A stretch of DNA of 61,991 nucleotides from DATKRB01 sp036501425 (GCA_036501425.1 DASYAI010000012.1:1-61991), one strand, 5' to 3'. Positions 1-8,837 are shown, counted from the first letter of the stretch. Numbers and translations: made by a program. The notes: generated by a model not told the origin, from the sequence alone.

Positions 1-82
1 CCGGCAGGTGGTCCTGCCACACGTTGGGCGGCTCCACCACGTGGTCGTCGACCGAGATGATCTGGATGTCGTCTGCGAGCAT
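1..82 (-). CDS. Amidohydrolase-family enzyme, 5' end only
   Basis: Only the first 27 codons lie in the window; the gene runs off the left edge. The start is the ATG at 80-82. The peptide begins MLADDIQIISVDDHVVEPP, and a D-D-H-x-x-E-P stretch straight after a short beta strand is typical of the start of TIM-barrel metal-dependent hydrolases of the amidohydrolase-2 family, where it supplies early metal ligands. Substrate cannot be told from this much. It follows the LysR gene on the same strand, 77 bases downstream, so the two could be cotranscribed. The family call is fairly secure; everything beyond it is open. Confidence 0.6.
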   Translation of the reverse strand, partial: MLADDIQIISVDDHVVEPPNVWQDHLP

Positions 83-159
83 GCCCGGAATCGTAGTACC
101 CGCTCCGCTCTCCGGGCCACGCGGGGGCGGCACCGGGGGTGAGGGGCGGGGGCCGGCGA

Positions 160-1089
160 TCAGTCCGGCAGGGCGGTCAGCCTGGGACGGGGCAAGGTGG
201 CCGCCGGCTCCACTCCGGTATCGGGGCCGCCGGCGACGAGCGCCTTGGCGCAGTCGATGAACTGACGGGCGACCTCCGACGGCTCGTCGGGCCGCCAGAC
301 CAGGTAGTCCTCGATCGGATCGGGCTGGAGCGAGGACGCCAGGGGGCGGGTCACGACGTCGGGCCGGGGGTTGCGCCTGATGAACCCCTCGTCGACGATG
401 GCGAGGCCCCGCCCGGCGGCGACCGAGTCCATCACCTGGCTTTCGGTGGACCAGTGCTCGGAGCGCACGGCCACCCCGGCCGCCCAGTCCCAGCGACGGG
501 TGGCGGTGTCCGACGCCAGCAGGGTCTCGCCGTCGAGGTCGGCCAGGCCGATCTGGTCCCGGTCGGCCAGCACGTGGTCGGTGGGCACCGCCATGTGGTC
601 GCGGCTGATCCGTCGGAGCGTGAGGGCCATCAACCCCTTGGTGGTGACGGCCCGGCAGACACCGACCGAGGCCTTGCCGCCCAGCACGGCCGGGCCCACC
701 TCGGTGCTGATCCGTTGCTCGAGGCGGAAGTTGACCTCGGGATTGGTGGAACGGACCGCCTGGATGATCCCACCCAGCAGCTCGCCGTTGCCGGGCGAGT
801 AGGTAACCATCAGCTCGCCGGCCCGGCCGCCCGCGGCCGCAGTGGCCAGCTCCTTGAACTCGGCCATCTCCGCCCACACCCGGCGGGCCGGCTCGACCAG
901 CAGGTTCCCTTCGGGCGTCAGACGGACCTGCCGGCTCGTACGCTCCAGCAGCCGGACCCCGAGCTCTTCCTCGAACTTGGCGCAACGCTTGCTGAGGCTC
1001 GACGTGGTCGTGCCGAGGCGGGAGGCCGCCCGTCCGAAGTGCCGCTCCTCGGCCAGCATCAGGAAGCACGCGACCTGGTCCATGTCCAT
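160..1089 (-). CDS. LysR-family transcriptional regulator
   Basis: A 309-residue protein of normal LysR length. Residues 4-62 form the winged helix-turn-helix (FGRAASRLGTTTSSLSK, then the wing LLERTSRQVRLTPEG). Residues 90-300 are the periplasmic-binding-like effector domain. It should bind DNA as a tetramer and respond to a small ligand. ATG at 1089 gives MDMDQVACF; a second ATG two codons later would also fit. It lies between an F420-type oxidoreductase upstream and an amidohydrolase downstream on the same strand, so it may control one or both, but LysR genes are usually divergent from their target and no divergent partner is here. Ligand unknown. Confidence 0.9.
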   Translation of the reverse strand: MDMDQVACFLMLAEERHFGRAASRLGTTTSSLSKRCAKFEEELGVRLLERTSRQVRLTPEGNLLVEPARRVWAEMAEFKELATAAAGGRAGELMVTYSPGNGELLGGIIQAVRSTNPEVNFRLEQRISTEVGPAVLGGKASVGVCRAVTTKGLMALTLRRISRDHMAVPTDHVLADRDQIGLADLDGETLLASDTATRRWDWAAGVAVRSEHWSTESQVMDSVAAGRGLAIVDEGFIRRNPRPDVVTRPLASSLQPDPIEDYLVWRPDEPSEVARQFIDCAKALVAGGPDTGVEPAATLPRPRLTALPD

Positions 1090-1167
1090 CGGGCACCTCC
1101 CCCACTCAACCGGTGGATGGGCTCATCATTTCCCTCCCACTCCCCAACGTCAACCAGCTGCGAGCGA

Positions 1168-2031
1168 TCAGAACCGGCTGATGACCTCGTCGGCGAAGCG
1201 CTTGGTGAACGACACGACATCGTCGAGCTCGATGCGCCCGGCCACGCTCGGTCCCACCACGACCCGGGTGGCACCCGCCTCCTCGCACCGGCGGATGCCG
1301 TCGATGTCACGGCCGTAGGCGGCGCCGAGAGTCACCTCGAACGGGAGGTCCTCGCGACCGGCATCCCGCCGGTGGCCGGCGATGACCTCCAGCTTCTTGC
1401 CGACGTCGTCGAGCGACGCCGACCCGATCTCGATCCACCCGTCCCCCAGGCGGCCGGCCCGGCGCAGCGCCGCCGCGCTGGCCCCGCCCACCTCGATGGG
1501 GATGCTCCCGAAGCGGGGCTTGGGCTGGAACTTGACCGGCGGGATGTCGAAGTGCTCGTCGTGGTGCTCAACGACGTCCTCGCTCCACAACCGGCGCAAC
1601 AACGGGATCATGACGTCGGCGCGCCTGCCGCGGTCGTGGAAGCTCCGTCCGACGGCGAGGAACTCGTCCTCGAGCCATCCGACCCCGACGCCCAGGGTGA
1701 CCCGGCCGTTGGACAGCCGGTCCAGCGTGACCACCGAACGGGCCACCTCGATCGGGTGGCGCAAGGGGAGGATGTAGACGTTGGTGCCCAGCCGGATGCT
1801 CGACGTGGCCTGCGCGACGTTGGAGAGCGCCACCCACACGTCGAAGAGCGCGGTGTCCGAGGTGACCGGCGGATAGCCCGACTCGGTGTAGAGGTATGTG
1901 GGCGGGATCTGCTCGGGGAACACCAGGTGCTCGGGTAACCAGATCGACTCGAACCCGTTGTCCTCGGCCGCCTTGGCGATGGGAGCGTAGAACCGGGGGC
2001 TGACACCGAAGAGGGGTAGTCCGAATTTCAT
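1168..2031 (-). CDS. LLM-class F420-dependent oxidoreductase
   Basis: A 287-residue luciferase-like TIM-barrel protein. It opens MKFGLPLFGVSPRFYAPIAK and continues with the family hallmarks GFESIWLPEHL, SSIRLGTNVYILPLRHP and GRVTLGVGVGWLEDEF, ending with the usual IEVGGASAAALRRAGRLGDG substrate-side loop. Members of this actinobacterial subgroup use reduced coenzyme F420 for hydride transfer; the substrate is not predictable. I chose the ATG at 2029-2031 because homologues begin MKFG; an in-frame ATG six codons upstream lacks family support. The LysR gene follows 78 bases downstream on the same strand. Confidence 0.88.
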   Translation of the reverse strand: MKFGLPLFGVSPRFYAPIAKAAEDNGFESIWLPEHLVFPEQIPPTYLYTESGYPPVTSDTALFDVWVALSNVAQATSSIRLGTNVYILPLRHPIEVARSVVTLDRLSNGRVTLGVGVGWLEDEFLAVGRSFHDRGRRADVMIPLLRRLWSEDVVEHHDEHFDIPPVKFQPKPRFGSIPIEVGGASAAALRRAGRLGDGWIEIGSASLDDVGKKLEVIAGHRRDAGREDLPFEVTLGAAYGRDIDGIRRCEEAGATRVVVGPSVAGRIELDDVVSFTKRFADEVISRF

Positions 2032-2070
2032 GGCCGGATCGTAGGCCAATCACCGGGACGGGCCGGCGGC

Positions 2071-2137
2071 GGGCCGGAGCCGGGTCGGAGCCGGGTCGGC
2101 TCAGTGGGCCGGAGCCGGGTCGGCTCAGTGGGCCGGC
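2071..2137. repeat. Short tandem repeat, about 24-bp unit
   Basis: A GC-rich unit, GGGCCGGAGCCGGGTCGG plus CTCAGT, is repeated about two and a half times between the oxidoreductase start and the MFS exporter stop. The first copy is irregular, with an inserted partial unit. It lies in a non-coding gap and looks like replication slippage. No role is visible. Confidence 0.6.
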
Positions 2138-2173
2138 GGAAGGCCGGAACCGGGTCTGAGCGCCGGGGTCGGG

Positions 2174-3742
2174 TCAGAGCGCCGGCGGTCCCTCGAGGGT
2201 CACCAGACCGGGTTGCTCGGCTCGCGCTCCGGCGGGCCGGCTGACGACGAAGTCCTTGGTCCTGATGAGGGCGGCGGAGCAGACCGCCCCGACAAGGGCG
2301 ACGATGCCGGTGACCACCAGTAGGTCGTTCAAACTGGAGGCGAAGCTGCTGTGGATGCTCGCCGCCAGCCGGGCGCGCTGGGCGGGCGGGATCGCACCGA
2401 AGATCGAGCCGACGTTGCCTTGCTGGATGGCGGAGGTGATCTGCGGCCCGTGACCGCTCAGGCCCGGAACCTGCGCCAGGGTGTGGTCGAGGTTGCGCCG
2501 CAGGGTGGCGGTGAAGATCGAGCCCAACGCGGCGATGCTGGTGGCGATGCCGATCTGGCGGAACGTGGTGTTGACTCCCGATGCCATGCCCGACCGCTGG
2601 GGCTCGACGACCCCGACCGCGGTGGATGCGAGCGGAGGGTTGACCATGCCGCTCCCGACCCCGGCGATGAGGAACCCCGGGACCAGCGCAGTCCACGAGC
2701 TCGCGCCGTCCAGCCCTGACATCACCAGCAACCCGACACCGACGAGGGTGAGCCCGGGGCCGATGAGCCATCGCACCGGCATGTGGCTGCTGAGGCGCCC
2801 GGCGGCGGTCGCCGCCACCAGGCTGCCCCCGCTGATGAGGAGCAGCCGGACCCCGGTCCCCAAGGCGTTGTAGCCCAGGTCGTCCTGCAGGAACAGCACC
2901 AGGTACACGAGCACGGCGAACAGCGAGCCGTTCATGGCGAACGCGGCGATCGACCCGCCGACGAACGTGGGCACCCGGAACAGCGACAGGTCGAACATGG
3001 GGTGCGCCACCCGGGCCTCGATGACCACGAACGCCGACAGCAGCACTGCGGCGACGCAGAGACAGACGATGGCCCCGGTGTCGGACCAGCTGATCTCGCC
3101 CGCCCGGATGAGGCCGTAGACGAGAGCGACCAGCCCGGCGGTGAGCGAGGCGAACCCGGGCCAGTCCGGGCGATGGGCGTGGACCTCGCGGGACTCGTCG
3201 ACCTTCCAGCGGGTGATGACCAGGGCGGCGACGCCGATGGGCAGGTTGACCAGAAAGATGCCCCGCCAGCTGATCCCGCTGGTGATCGCCCCGCCCAGGA
3301 TCGGGCCGAGCGAGGTGGCGACGCCGGTGATGGCGCCCCAGACGCCGAACGCCACGCCCCGCTCCTTGCCGTGGAAGGTCTGAGCCAGCAGCGCGAGCGA
3401 GGTGGCGAACAGGGTCGCCCCGCCGATGCCCTGGAACGCCCGCGAGACGATGAGCATGATCGAGGACTGCGCGACCCCGCACAGGAGCGAGCCGACCGTA
3501 AAGACGCTCAGGCCGATGGTGAACAGGTACCGGCGGCCGTACCGGTCGGCCAGCGACCCGGCGGTCAGCAGGGCCGACGCGAGCGTGAGGGCGTAGGCGT
3601 CGATGACCCACTGCACGTCGCTGAAGCTGGCCCCCAGGCCGTGCTGGATCTCGGGCAACGCCACCACGACGATGGTGACGTCGAGCAGGAGCATGAAGGT
3701 CGCCGCGCAGACGACGAGCAGGGTCCACCACTTGCGGTCCAT
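2174..3742 (-). CDS. MFS drug exporter, DHA2 (EmrB/QacA) type
   Basis: A 522-residue, 14-helix major facilitator protein predicted to be a proton-coupled exporter. The DHA2 signatures are clear: LLLDVTIVVVALPEIQ in helix 1, GSLADRYGRR in the loop between helices 2 and 3, and RAFQGIGGATLF with the GITGVATSLGPILGG-like motif C in helix 5, which marks antiporters. The C-terminal half contains a long extracellular loop before the last helix. Start is the ATG at 3740-3742 (MDRKWWTLLVV), directly before the first helix. A TetR-type fragment lies upstream on the opposite strand, the usual neighbour for such pumps. Substrate unknown. Confidence 0.9.
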   Translation of the reverse strand: MDRKWWTLLVVCAATFMLLLDVTIVVVALPEIQHGLGASFSDVQWVIDAYALTLASALLTAGSLADRYGRRYLFTIGLSVFTVGSLLCGVAQSSIMLIVSRAFQGIGGATLFATSLALLAQTFHGKERGVAFGVWGAITGVATSLGPILGGAITSGISWRGIFLVNLPIGVAALVITRWKVDESREVHAHRPDWPGFASLTAGLVALVYGLIRAGEISWSDTGAIVCLCVAAVLLSAFVVIEARVAHPMFDLSLFRVPTFVGGSIAAFAMNGSLFAVLVYLVLFLQDDLGYNALGTGVRLLLISGGSLVAATAAGRLSSHMPVRWLIGPGLTLVGVGLLVMSGLDGASSWTALVPGFLIAGVGSGMVNPPLASTAVGVVEPQRSGMASGVNTTFRQIGIATSIAALGSIFTATLRRNLDHTLAQVPGLSGHGPQITSAIQQGNVGSIFGAIPPAQRARLAASIHSSFASSLNDLLVVTGIVALVGAVCSAALIRTKDFVVSRPAGARAEQPGLVTLEGPPAL

Positions 3743-3863
3743 CACGCTCCTCCCACCACGATCGGCCGGTTCCCACCATGATGCGCCGCCCGTGCAGCAC
3801 CGAAACGGCATCAGCATGTTGATAGAGGACCCCGGGCGGACCCGGGCCATGGACGAATCGTAA

Positions 3864-4150
3864 GACCTTGACGCCGATGACCGTGACACCCAGAGCCCGC
3901 ATGCGGAGACCGACCACCAGCCGGCGTACGCCCAGCTCGTCGGTGCCCTGCGACCGGTGATCCAGGACGGCGTGGCTGCCGGCGCCCTCGACGTGGAGGA
4001 CCTCGAAACGGCCGCCACCCTCCTCTACATGACGATGCACGCCTTCGACCCGGGCTTCTACGGCAACCACCAGCCGGACGACGACCGGCTGATCCGGGGG
4101 ACGCAGTCGTTGTTCCGGCGGGCGGCCGGCATCGACGCGCCCCACAACTC
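3864..4150 (+). pseudogene. TetR-family regulator, C-terminal remnant
   Basis: An open stretch without a usable start codon follows a TAA at 3861-3863. It translates to a TetR C-terminal domain: PAYAQLVGALRPVIQDG, then VEDLETAATLLYMTMHAFD and a final LIRGTQSLFRRAAGID helix. No helix-turn-helix is present in any frame upstream, because the MFS exporter start is only about 120 bases away. The gene seems to have lost its DNA-binding half. It probably once repressed the divergent exporter. The frame stays open past 4150 into the desaturase 3' end, so the exact original stop is uncertain. Confidence 0.6.
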
Positions 4151-4152
4151 GG

Positions 4153-5220
4153 CTAGCCGGCCTGCAGCACCGCTCCTCCGAGCAACGAGGCGCCCCGCAC
4201 CGCTTGGCGGTACGAGGCGATGGGCCTCGCTTTGCGGTAGGGCAGGCGGTGCTCGGCGCAGAAGGCCTCGACGATGGGCTGCGCCCGGGCCAGGTTGGGA
4301 CGGGGCATCGCCGGAAAGAGGTGGTGCTCGATCTGGAAATTGAGCCCGCCGTAGATCAAGGTCGTGAACCGGCCCCCGACGACGTTGCGGGCGGTGCCCA
4401 CCTGGCGGAGGAGGAAGGGCAGCGTCGTCTCGCGCTCCAAGACCGGCATGCCCTTGTGGTTGGGGGCAAAGGTCGAGCCGAGGTAGAGGCCGAAGAGGCC
4501 CTGCTGGACGGCGATGAACAGCAGTGCCTTCAACGGCGAGAGCACCCAGAAGACGATGCCTAGGTACACCGCAGCGTTGGCCGCCAGCAGCAGGCCGTCG
4601 GCCAGCGTCTCGCGGCGCTTTCCCCGGAGCACCGACTGGACGCTCGTCACGTGGAGACCGACGCCCTGGAGCATCAGCACGCCGACGAAGATCCACCCCT
4701 GGGTCCGGGACCGGACCCGGGATCCGAGGCTCCCGCACTGCCCCGCCTCGGGCGAGACAGCGAAGGCGGTCAGCCCCCCGCCGATGTCGGGGTCCCGTCC
4801 GGCCTGGTTCGGGAAGGCGTGGTGGGCATTGTGCTTGGGCACCCACCAGCCGAAGCTGAGCCCCGTCAGGGCGTTGCCGGCGACCAGGCCCACCAGCCGG
4901 TTGACCCGCCGCGAGCCCGAGATCTGCCGGTGCCCCGCGTCGTGCCCGAGGAACACCACCTGGGTGGACAGGAAGGCCAGCAGCGCCGCCACCGCCAGGG
5001 TCGCCCATGCGTTGCCCACCAAGAAGAACGCCGCCCAGCCGAGCAGCAGTCCGGCGATGGTCAGTCCGATCTTCAGGCCGTAGTAGCCGGGCCGCCGCTC
5101 GAGCAGGCCCGCTCGCTCCACCCGCTGCCGCAGCATCTGGTAGTCCCCCGGGGGGGCATCGCCGGGCCGGGCACCGGCGAGCGATGTGCGCAACGCGTCC
5201 AACGCGATCACGGGGGTCAA
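4153..5220 (-). CDS. Membrane fatty acid desaturase (acyl-CoA/acyl-lipid type)
   Basis: A 355-residue integral membrane di-iron desaturase. The three histidine boxes are present: HDAGHRQ near residue 93, HNAHH near 131 and QIEHHLFP near 298, with two hydrophobic hairpins between them. The order and spacing match the DesA3/linoleoyl-CoA desaturase-like family, which inserts a double bond into acyl chains using oxygen and an electron donor. No ferredoxin or reductase partner is adjacent. The likely start is TTG at 5218-5220, overlapping the stop of a small upstream frame; a GTG at 5211 is the alternative. Substrate position specificity cannot be read from the sequence. Confidence 0.9.
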   Translation of the reverse strand: MTPVIALDALRTSLAGARPGDAPPGDYQMLRQRVERAGLLERRPGYYGLKIGLTIAGLLLGWAAFFLVGNAWATLAVAALLAFLSTQVVFLGHDAGHRQISGSRRVNRLVGLVAGNALTGLSFGWWVPKHNAHHAFPNQAGRDPDIGGGLTAFAVSPEAGQCGSLGSRVRSRTQGWIFVGVLMLQGVGLHVTSVQSVLRGKRRETLADGLLLAANAAVYLGIVFWVLSPLKALLFIAVQQGLFGLYLGSTFAPNHKGMPVLERETTLPFLLRQVGTARNVVGGRFTTLIYGGLNFQIEHHLFPAMPRPNLARAQPIVEAFCAEHRLPYRKARPIASYRQAVRGASLLGGAVLQAG

Positions 5221-5252
5221 CTCGAAGAAGTGTTTTGGGACACGACGGTCAT
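5217..5252 (-). CDS. Possible 11-residue leader peptide ahead of the desaturase
   Basis: ATG at 5250-5252 with a purine-rich GAAGGAAAG upstream opens a frame MTVVSQNTSSS whose TGA stop overlaps the TTG start of the desaturase (TTGA). This arrangement would allow translational coupling. It could instead be the true N-terminus of the desaturase after a one-base indel. Both readings are inference. Confidence 0.25.
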   Translation of the reverse strand: MTVVSQNTSSS

Positions 5253-5331
5253 GGCTCTTTCCTTCGCTTTCGTCGGTCGATCTGTAGTCGTGCGATCTGG
5301 GGTGGGCGACGGATCCCGGCGGACGTCGAGG

Positions 5332-5709
5332 TCATCGGGCGAGGGCCGCCCGCAGCTGGCCGACGGCGTGCAGCCGGCGCTCGACCTTTTCGGGTTGGGC
5401 GGCGTCACGATCGCGGATCCGCGTCTCGAGGAGGTCCAGCCGGTCCTCCTCGTGGCCGGTCACTCGCGCCCGATCCGCGTCCGGCAACGCGTGGAGGGCT
5501 CGCACGAAGGCGTGGTGGGCGTCGGTGGCGCGCCGCAACTCGAGGTGCCGGGCGATGGCCGAGTACGAGGCGCCGGTCTCGCGCAGCTGGAGCGCTTCGC
5601 TGTCGACGGCGCCCCCGGGCCTGCGGCGCACCGGCTCGGTGCGTTCGCGGGGCGCCCGAGCGGCCGCGTCGAACTTGCCCGAGCGCTTCCTCGATCCGTT
5701 CCTAGGCAC
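5332..5709 (-). CDS. Small hypothetical protein with helix-turn-helix-like core
   Basis: A 125-residue basic protein of unknown function. After a charged N-terminal 35 residues comes a helical core, EALQLRETGASYSAIARHLEL, which resembles the helix-turn-helix of small actinobacterial DNA-binding proteins. An amphipathic C-terminal helix rich in Arg, Asp and Glu follows. ATG at 5709 is the only good start. It stands alone between the desaturase and a helicase gene. I do not recognise a named family; a DNA-binding role is inferred only from the core motif. Confidence 0.55.
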   Translation of the reverse strand: MPRNGSRKRSGKFDAAARAPRERTEPVRRRPGGAVDSEALQLRETGASYSAIARHLELRRATDAHHAFVRALHALPDADRARVTGHEEDRLDLLETRIRDRDAAQPEKVERRLHAVGQLRAALAR

Positions 5710-5988
5710 CCGGACCCTGAGCTCCCGCCGGGGCGACGACGAGGGTCAGACCTGACGCACTGAACGGCCGTCCGTTCTCCATCGGTGGCCTTTCGTGCCG
5801 CGCATCGCGTGAACCCGGCCACCCAGAGTGAATCGTCGGACGCTCGGTCTGCGTTGCGGTGAACCGAGCTGGCCTCAGCGTACTCCCACCCCCTCGCGAA
5901 TTGTGGGCGCGTCACGAGCTGGGAAGCCCAGGCCCCGGGCGGCGGATTGCGGCCGCCCCGCCCTCGCGCCCGGCCGGCGCGACAGCGG

Positions 5989-7347
5989 TCAGCGTCCGCG
6001 GTGCGAAGCGGCGCTCCGGGGTCGGGACGATCCCCCGGGCCGTCGGGCAGCGTGCCCCGTCGAACGCTGGCCCGCGGTGCGCTGGCCCGTCGGGCGTTGC
6101 CCGGTCGACCGCTGGCCCGAGGGCCGCTTGAACGCCGGGCGGGCTCCGCTGGAGGTGGGGTCGGGATCCTCGATCCGAGGCGAGCCATGACCGCCCTCCT
6201 CGTCGAACGGATCGCCCAAGCCGGGTCGGAGCCCCAGCGCCTGCTGGAGGGAGCGGACCTCGGCCCGGTGCTCGTCGGCGACCAGGGACACCACGGTGCC
6301 GGCGCGACCGGTGCGACCGGTGCGACCGGACCGGTGCACGTAGCTGTTCGGGTCGTCGGGCGGATCGAAGTGGACCACGCAGGGGACGTCGTCGACGTGG
6401 ATGCCCCGGGCCACCACGTCGGTGGCCACCAGCGCATGGGTGTCACCGACCGCGAACGAGGCCAACGCCCGGGCCCGCTGGGCCTGGGATCGATCGCCGT
6501 GGATCGCGGCCGCCGCCACGCCGGCCGCCCGGAGCTGGCGGGTGACCCGATCCGCGCCCCGCTTGGTGCGGCAGAACACGAACGCCTGCCCGTGCTGGTC
6601 GATCAGCTTGGCGGTGATCCCCACTCGCTCGAGCCGTTCGGCCCGCCAGAACAGGTGGGTGACCGCGTCGATATCGGCCGCCTCGGCGGCGATCACGCAC
6701 CGGCGAGGCGCGTGCTGGTACTCGCGGCTGATCGCTTCCACCTCGCGGCCCATCGTGGCGGAGAACAGCAGCACCTGACGGGTGTCGGCTGTCTGGTCCA
6801 TGAGTCGGCGGACCGGACGCAAGAAGCCCATGTCGACCATCCGGTCCGCTTCGTCGAGCACCACCAGGCCGACCTCGTCGAGACGAAGGTCTCCTTGCGC
6901 CACCAGGTCCTCCAGCCGACCAGGGCAGGCCACGACGATGTCGACCCCCCGGCGGAGCGCCTGGCGCTGGGGGCCATACCCGGTACCCCCGTAGATGGCG
7001 GCAACCCTGCGCTGGCCGGGCCCGTAGAGGGAGCAAAGGACCGCGTGCACCTGCTGAGCCAGCTCGCGGGTCGGCACCAGGACCAGACCGGTGGGGGCAC
7101 CGGGCCGAGCCCGCTGCACGGTCCGGGCGATCAACGGCAGGGCGTACGCCAGCGTCTTGCCCGATCCGGTCGGGGCCTGGCCACACACGTCATGGCCGCC
7201 CAGCGCGTCGGGAAGGGTGGCGGCCTGGATGGGAAGGGGATCGGCGATCCCGAGAGTGTCGAGGCGTTCCGCGACGGATGCGCTGACGCCGAGATCGAGA
7301 AAAGAAGGAATGGAACTGCTCCGTTCGAGTTGCGAAAAAGGGACCAA
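5989..7347 (-). CDS. DEAD-box ATP-dependent RNA helicase
   Basis: A 452-residue superfamily 2 helicase. Motifs in order: Q motif (PLPIQAATLP, about 38-47), Walker A APTGSGKT (about 58-65), PTRELAQQ, VVACPGRLEDL, DEAD in VLDEADRMVDMGF, SAT in FSATM, then in the second domain VATDVVARGIHVDDV and HRSGRTGRTGRAG. It should unwind short RNA duplexes in ribosome or mRNA metabolism, often under cold stress. The last 60 residues are a low-complexity Arg/Gly/Ser/Thr tail built from repeated GQR-S/P-TG units, probably an RNA-binding extension. Single gene, no operon partner. Confidence 0.93.
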   Translation of the reverse strand: MVPFSQLERSSSIPSFLDLGVSASVAERLDTLGIADPLPIQAATLPDALGGHDVCGQAPTGSGKTLAYALPLIARTVQRARPGAPTGLVLVPTRELAQQVHAVLCSLYGPGQRRVAAIYGGTGYGPQRQALRRGVDIVVACPGRLEDLVAQGDLRLDEVGLVVLDEADRMVDMGFLRPVRRLMDQTADTRQVLLFSATMGREVEAISREYQHAPRRCVIAAEAADIDAVTHLFWRAERLERVGITAKLIDQHGQAFVFCRTKRGADRVTRQLRAAGVAAAAIHGDRSQAQRARALASFAVGDTHALVATDVVARGIHVDDVPCVVHFDPPDDPNSYVHRSGRTGRTGRAGTVVSLVADEHRAEVRSLQQALGLRPGLGDPFDEEGGHGSPRIEDPDPTSSGARPAFKRPSGQRSTGQRPTGQRTAGQRSTGHAARRPGGSSRPRSAASHRGR

Positions 7348-7405
7348 CTCGGGCTGAACTCGAACGGGTCACGCTGGGAGATCACCAGCGGTGTCGCCCA
7401 GGATA

Positions 7406-8293
7406 TCACGGTGCGCTCGGAGGGCGGACCCACCTCGGAGCGCCAGCGGGGTCGAAAGCGGTCCTGACCGCGGCGATGTCGTCGGCACCGTGACCCGCCG
7501 ACGATGCCCGGCGGTAGAGGTCCGTGATCGCGTCGAGCAGCGGAGGGGCGACGCCCGCATCACGGGCGGCGGACCGGGCCAGGTCGAGGTCCTTGAGCAG
7601 CCCGTCGACGGCGAACGACGGGGAATAGTCGCCGACGCCCATGGCGGCGCCCTTGAGCCGGGCGTACGGGCTGTCCGCCGGCGTGCCCTCGATGGCCGCA
7701 AGGAAGAGGTCGCCGTCGGTGCCCAGGGCGGCGGCGAGCGCCAGGGACTGGGCGGTGGCGGCCGTGAGGGCGGCGATCCAGGCGTTGGCGGCGAGCTTGA
7801 GGGCGCTGGCCCGCCCGATCAGCTCCCCGACATAGACGGTCTTGGAGCCGATCGCGTCCAGAACCGGCCGGACCTGGTCGACGAGGCCCGACGCTCCGGA
7901 GGCCAAGACGGTGAGCGTCCCGCGCTCCGCCGGCTCCTTGGTGCCCATCACCGGCGTGTCGAGCAACGGCGTCGTCCCGGCGACCGCGGCCACCTGGGCC
8001 ATGCCGGCCGGACCAACGGTGGCGCTCTGCATCCACACGGCGCCGGGGCGCAGGGCGCCGAGGAGCTCGGGGGCGATGGCCAACACCGCCTGCTCGTCGA
8101 AGACCATGGTGATGACCACATCGGCCGCGCCCGCCGCGTGGGCGACCGAGTCGGCGACGGCGATCCCGGCGCCGGCCAGCGGGAGCGCCCGATCCCGGCT
8201 CCGGTTCCACGCCACCACCTCGAGGCCGGCGCGGCGCAACGACCGGGCCATCCCGGCCCCCATGGTCCCGGTCCCGAGGATCGCAACGTGCAT
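7406..8293 (-). CDS. NAD(P)-dependent beta-hydroxyacid dehydrogenase-family oxidoreductase
   Basis: A 295-residue protein of the 3-hydroxyisobutyrate dehydrogenase family. The N-terminus MHVAILGTGTMGAGMA carries the Rossmann dinucleotide-binding motif. The substrate-side loop DTPVMGTKEPAERGTL and the catalytic lysine segment GRASALKLAANAWIA (Lys near 170) are both present. It oxidises or reduces a small 2- or 3-hydroxyacid or an imine; members of the imine reductase branch look similar, so the substrate is open. ATG at 8291-8293 starts directly at the first beta strand. A MarR gene lies 61 bases upstream on the same strand and may be cotranscribed. Confidence 0.85.
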   Translation of the reverse strand: MHVAILGTGTMGAGMARSLRRAGLEVVAWNRSRDRALPLAGAGIAVADSVAHAAGAADVVITMVFDEQAVLAIAPELLGALRPGAVWMQSATVGPAGMAQVAAVAGTTPLLDTPVMGTKEPAERGTLTVLASGASGLVDQVRPVLDAIGSKTVYVGELIGRASALKLAANAWIAALTAATAQSLALAAALGTDGDLFLAAIEGTPADSPYARLKGAAMGVGDYSPSFAVDGLLKDLDLARSAARDAGVAPPLLDAITDLYRRASSAGHGADDIAAVRTAFDPAGAPRWVRPPSAP

Positions 8294-8354
8294 CGCTCCC
8301 GCCTCCCTCGCCGGCTCCCCGGGCTGGTGCCCCGGGCTGGTGCCCCGATCCGTT

Positions 8355-8837
8355 CTAGCCGGACACCGGCCGCCCAAACGAGCCTCCGGGGGGCTTGCCG
8401 GCCGTCTCGAGCGCCGCTGCGATGTGGGTCAGCCACCCCACGAGCCGCTCGACCTCGGCCGGCGGGACGCCGTCGAGCATCCGGACGTGGACACCGTCGA
8501 CGCGTCGCTGCGCCTCCTCGAGGACGCCCCGGCCCCGGTCGCTCAACTGCGCCTCGAGCACCCGGCCCCGGGTCGGGGACGGCGACCGGCTGAGCAGTCC
8601 CCGACGCTCGAGACCCCCCACGACACGGATCATGGTCTGGGGCGTCACGAAGGACGAGCGGGCCAGCTCGGCGTTGGACGCGCCGGGTTGCCGGGCCAGG
8701 TTGTAGAGGGCGGCGAACTGGGCCGTCGTCAGGCCGAGGTCACCCAGCGCCGGGTCGATGGCGTTGCGCAGCGCCTGCTGGGTGCGCTTGACCAGGTGAC
8801 CGAGCTCGTTGGGCTCCACCCGGCTAATCATAAGCAT
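8355..8837 (-). CDS. MarR-family transcriptional regulator
   Basis: A 160-residue regulator of normal MarR length. The winged helix lies around residues 35-100: LGLTTAQFAALYNLAR, then ASNAELARSSFVTPQTMIRVVGGLE as the recognition region and a wing ending LSDRGRGVLEEAQ. It should bind DNA as a dimer and release it on binding a small phenolic or similar ligand. It is divergent from the sulfate importer and upstream of a dehydrogenase on its own strand; either could be its target. ATG at 8837; a second ATG two codons later (MISRVE) is possible. Confidence 0.85.
   Translation of the reverse strand: MLMISRVEPNELGHLVKRTQQALRNAIDPALGDLGLTTAQFAALYNLARQPGASNAELARSSFVTPQTMIRVVGGLERRGLLSRSPSPTRGRVLEAQLSDRGRGVLEEAQRRVDGVHVRMLDGVPPAEVERLVGWLTHIAAALETAGKPPGGSFGRPVSG

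Noticed and set aside
139..1938. Long plus-strand open frame opposite the LysR and F420-enzyme genes
   Set aside because: It is the antisense of two well-supported genes, shows no family resemblance and has the Arg/Pro/Gly-heavy composition of GC-rich shadow frames.
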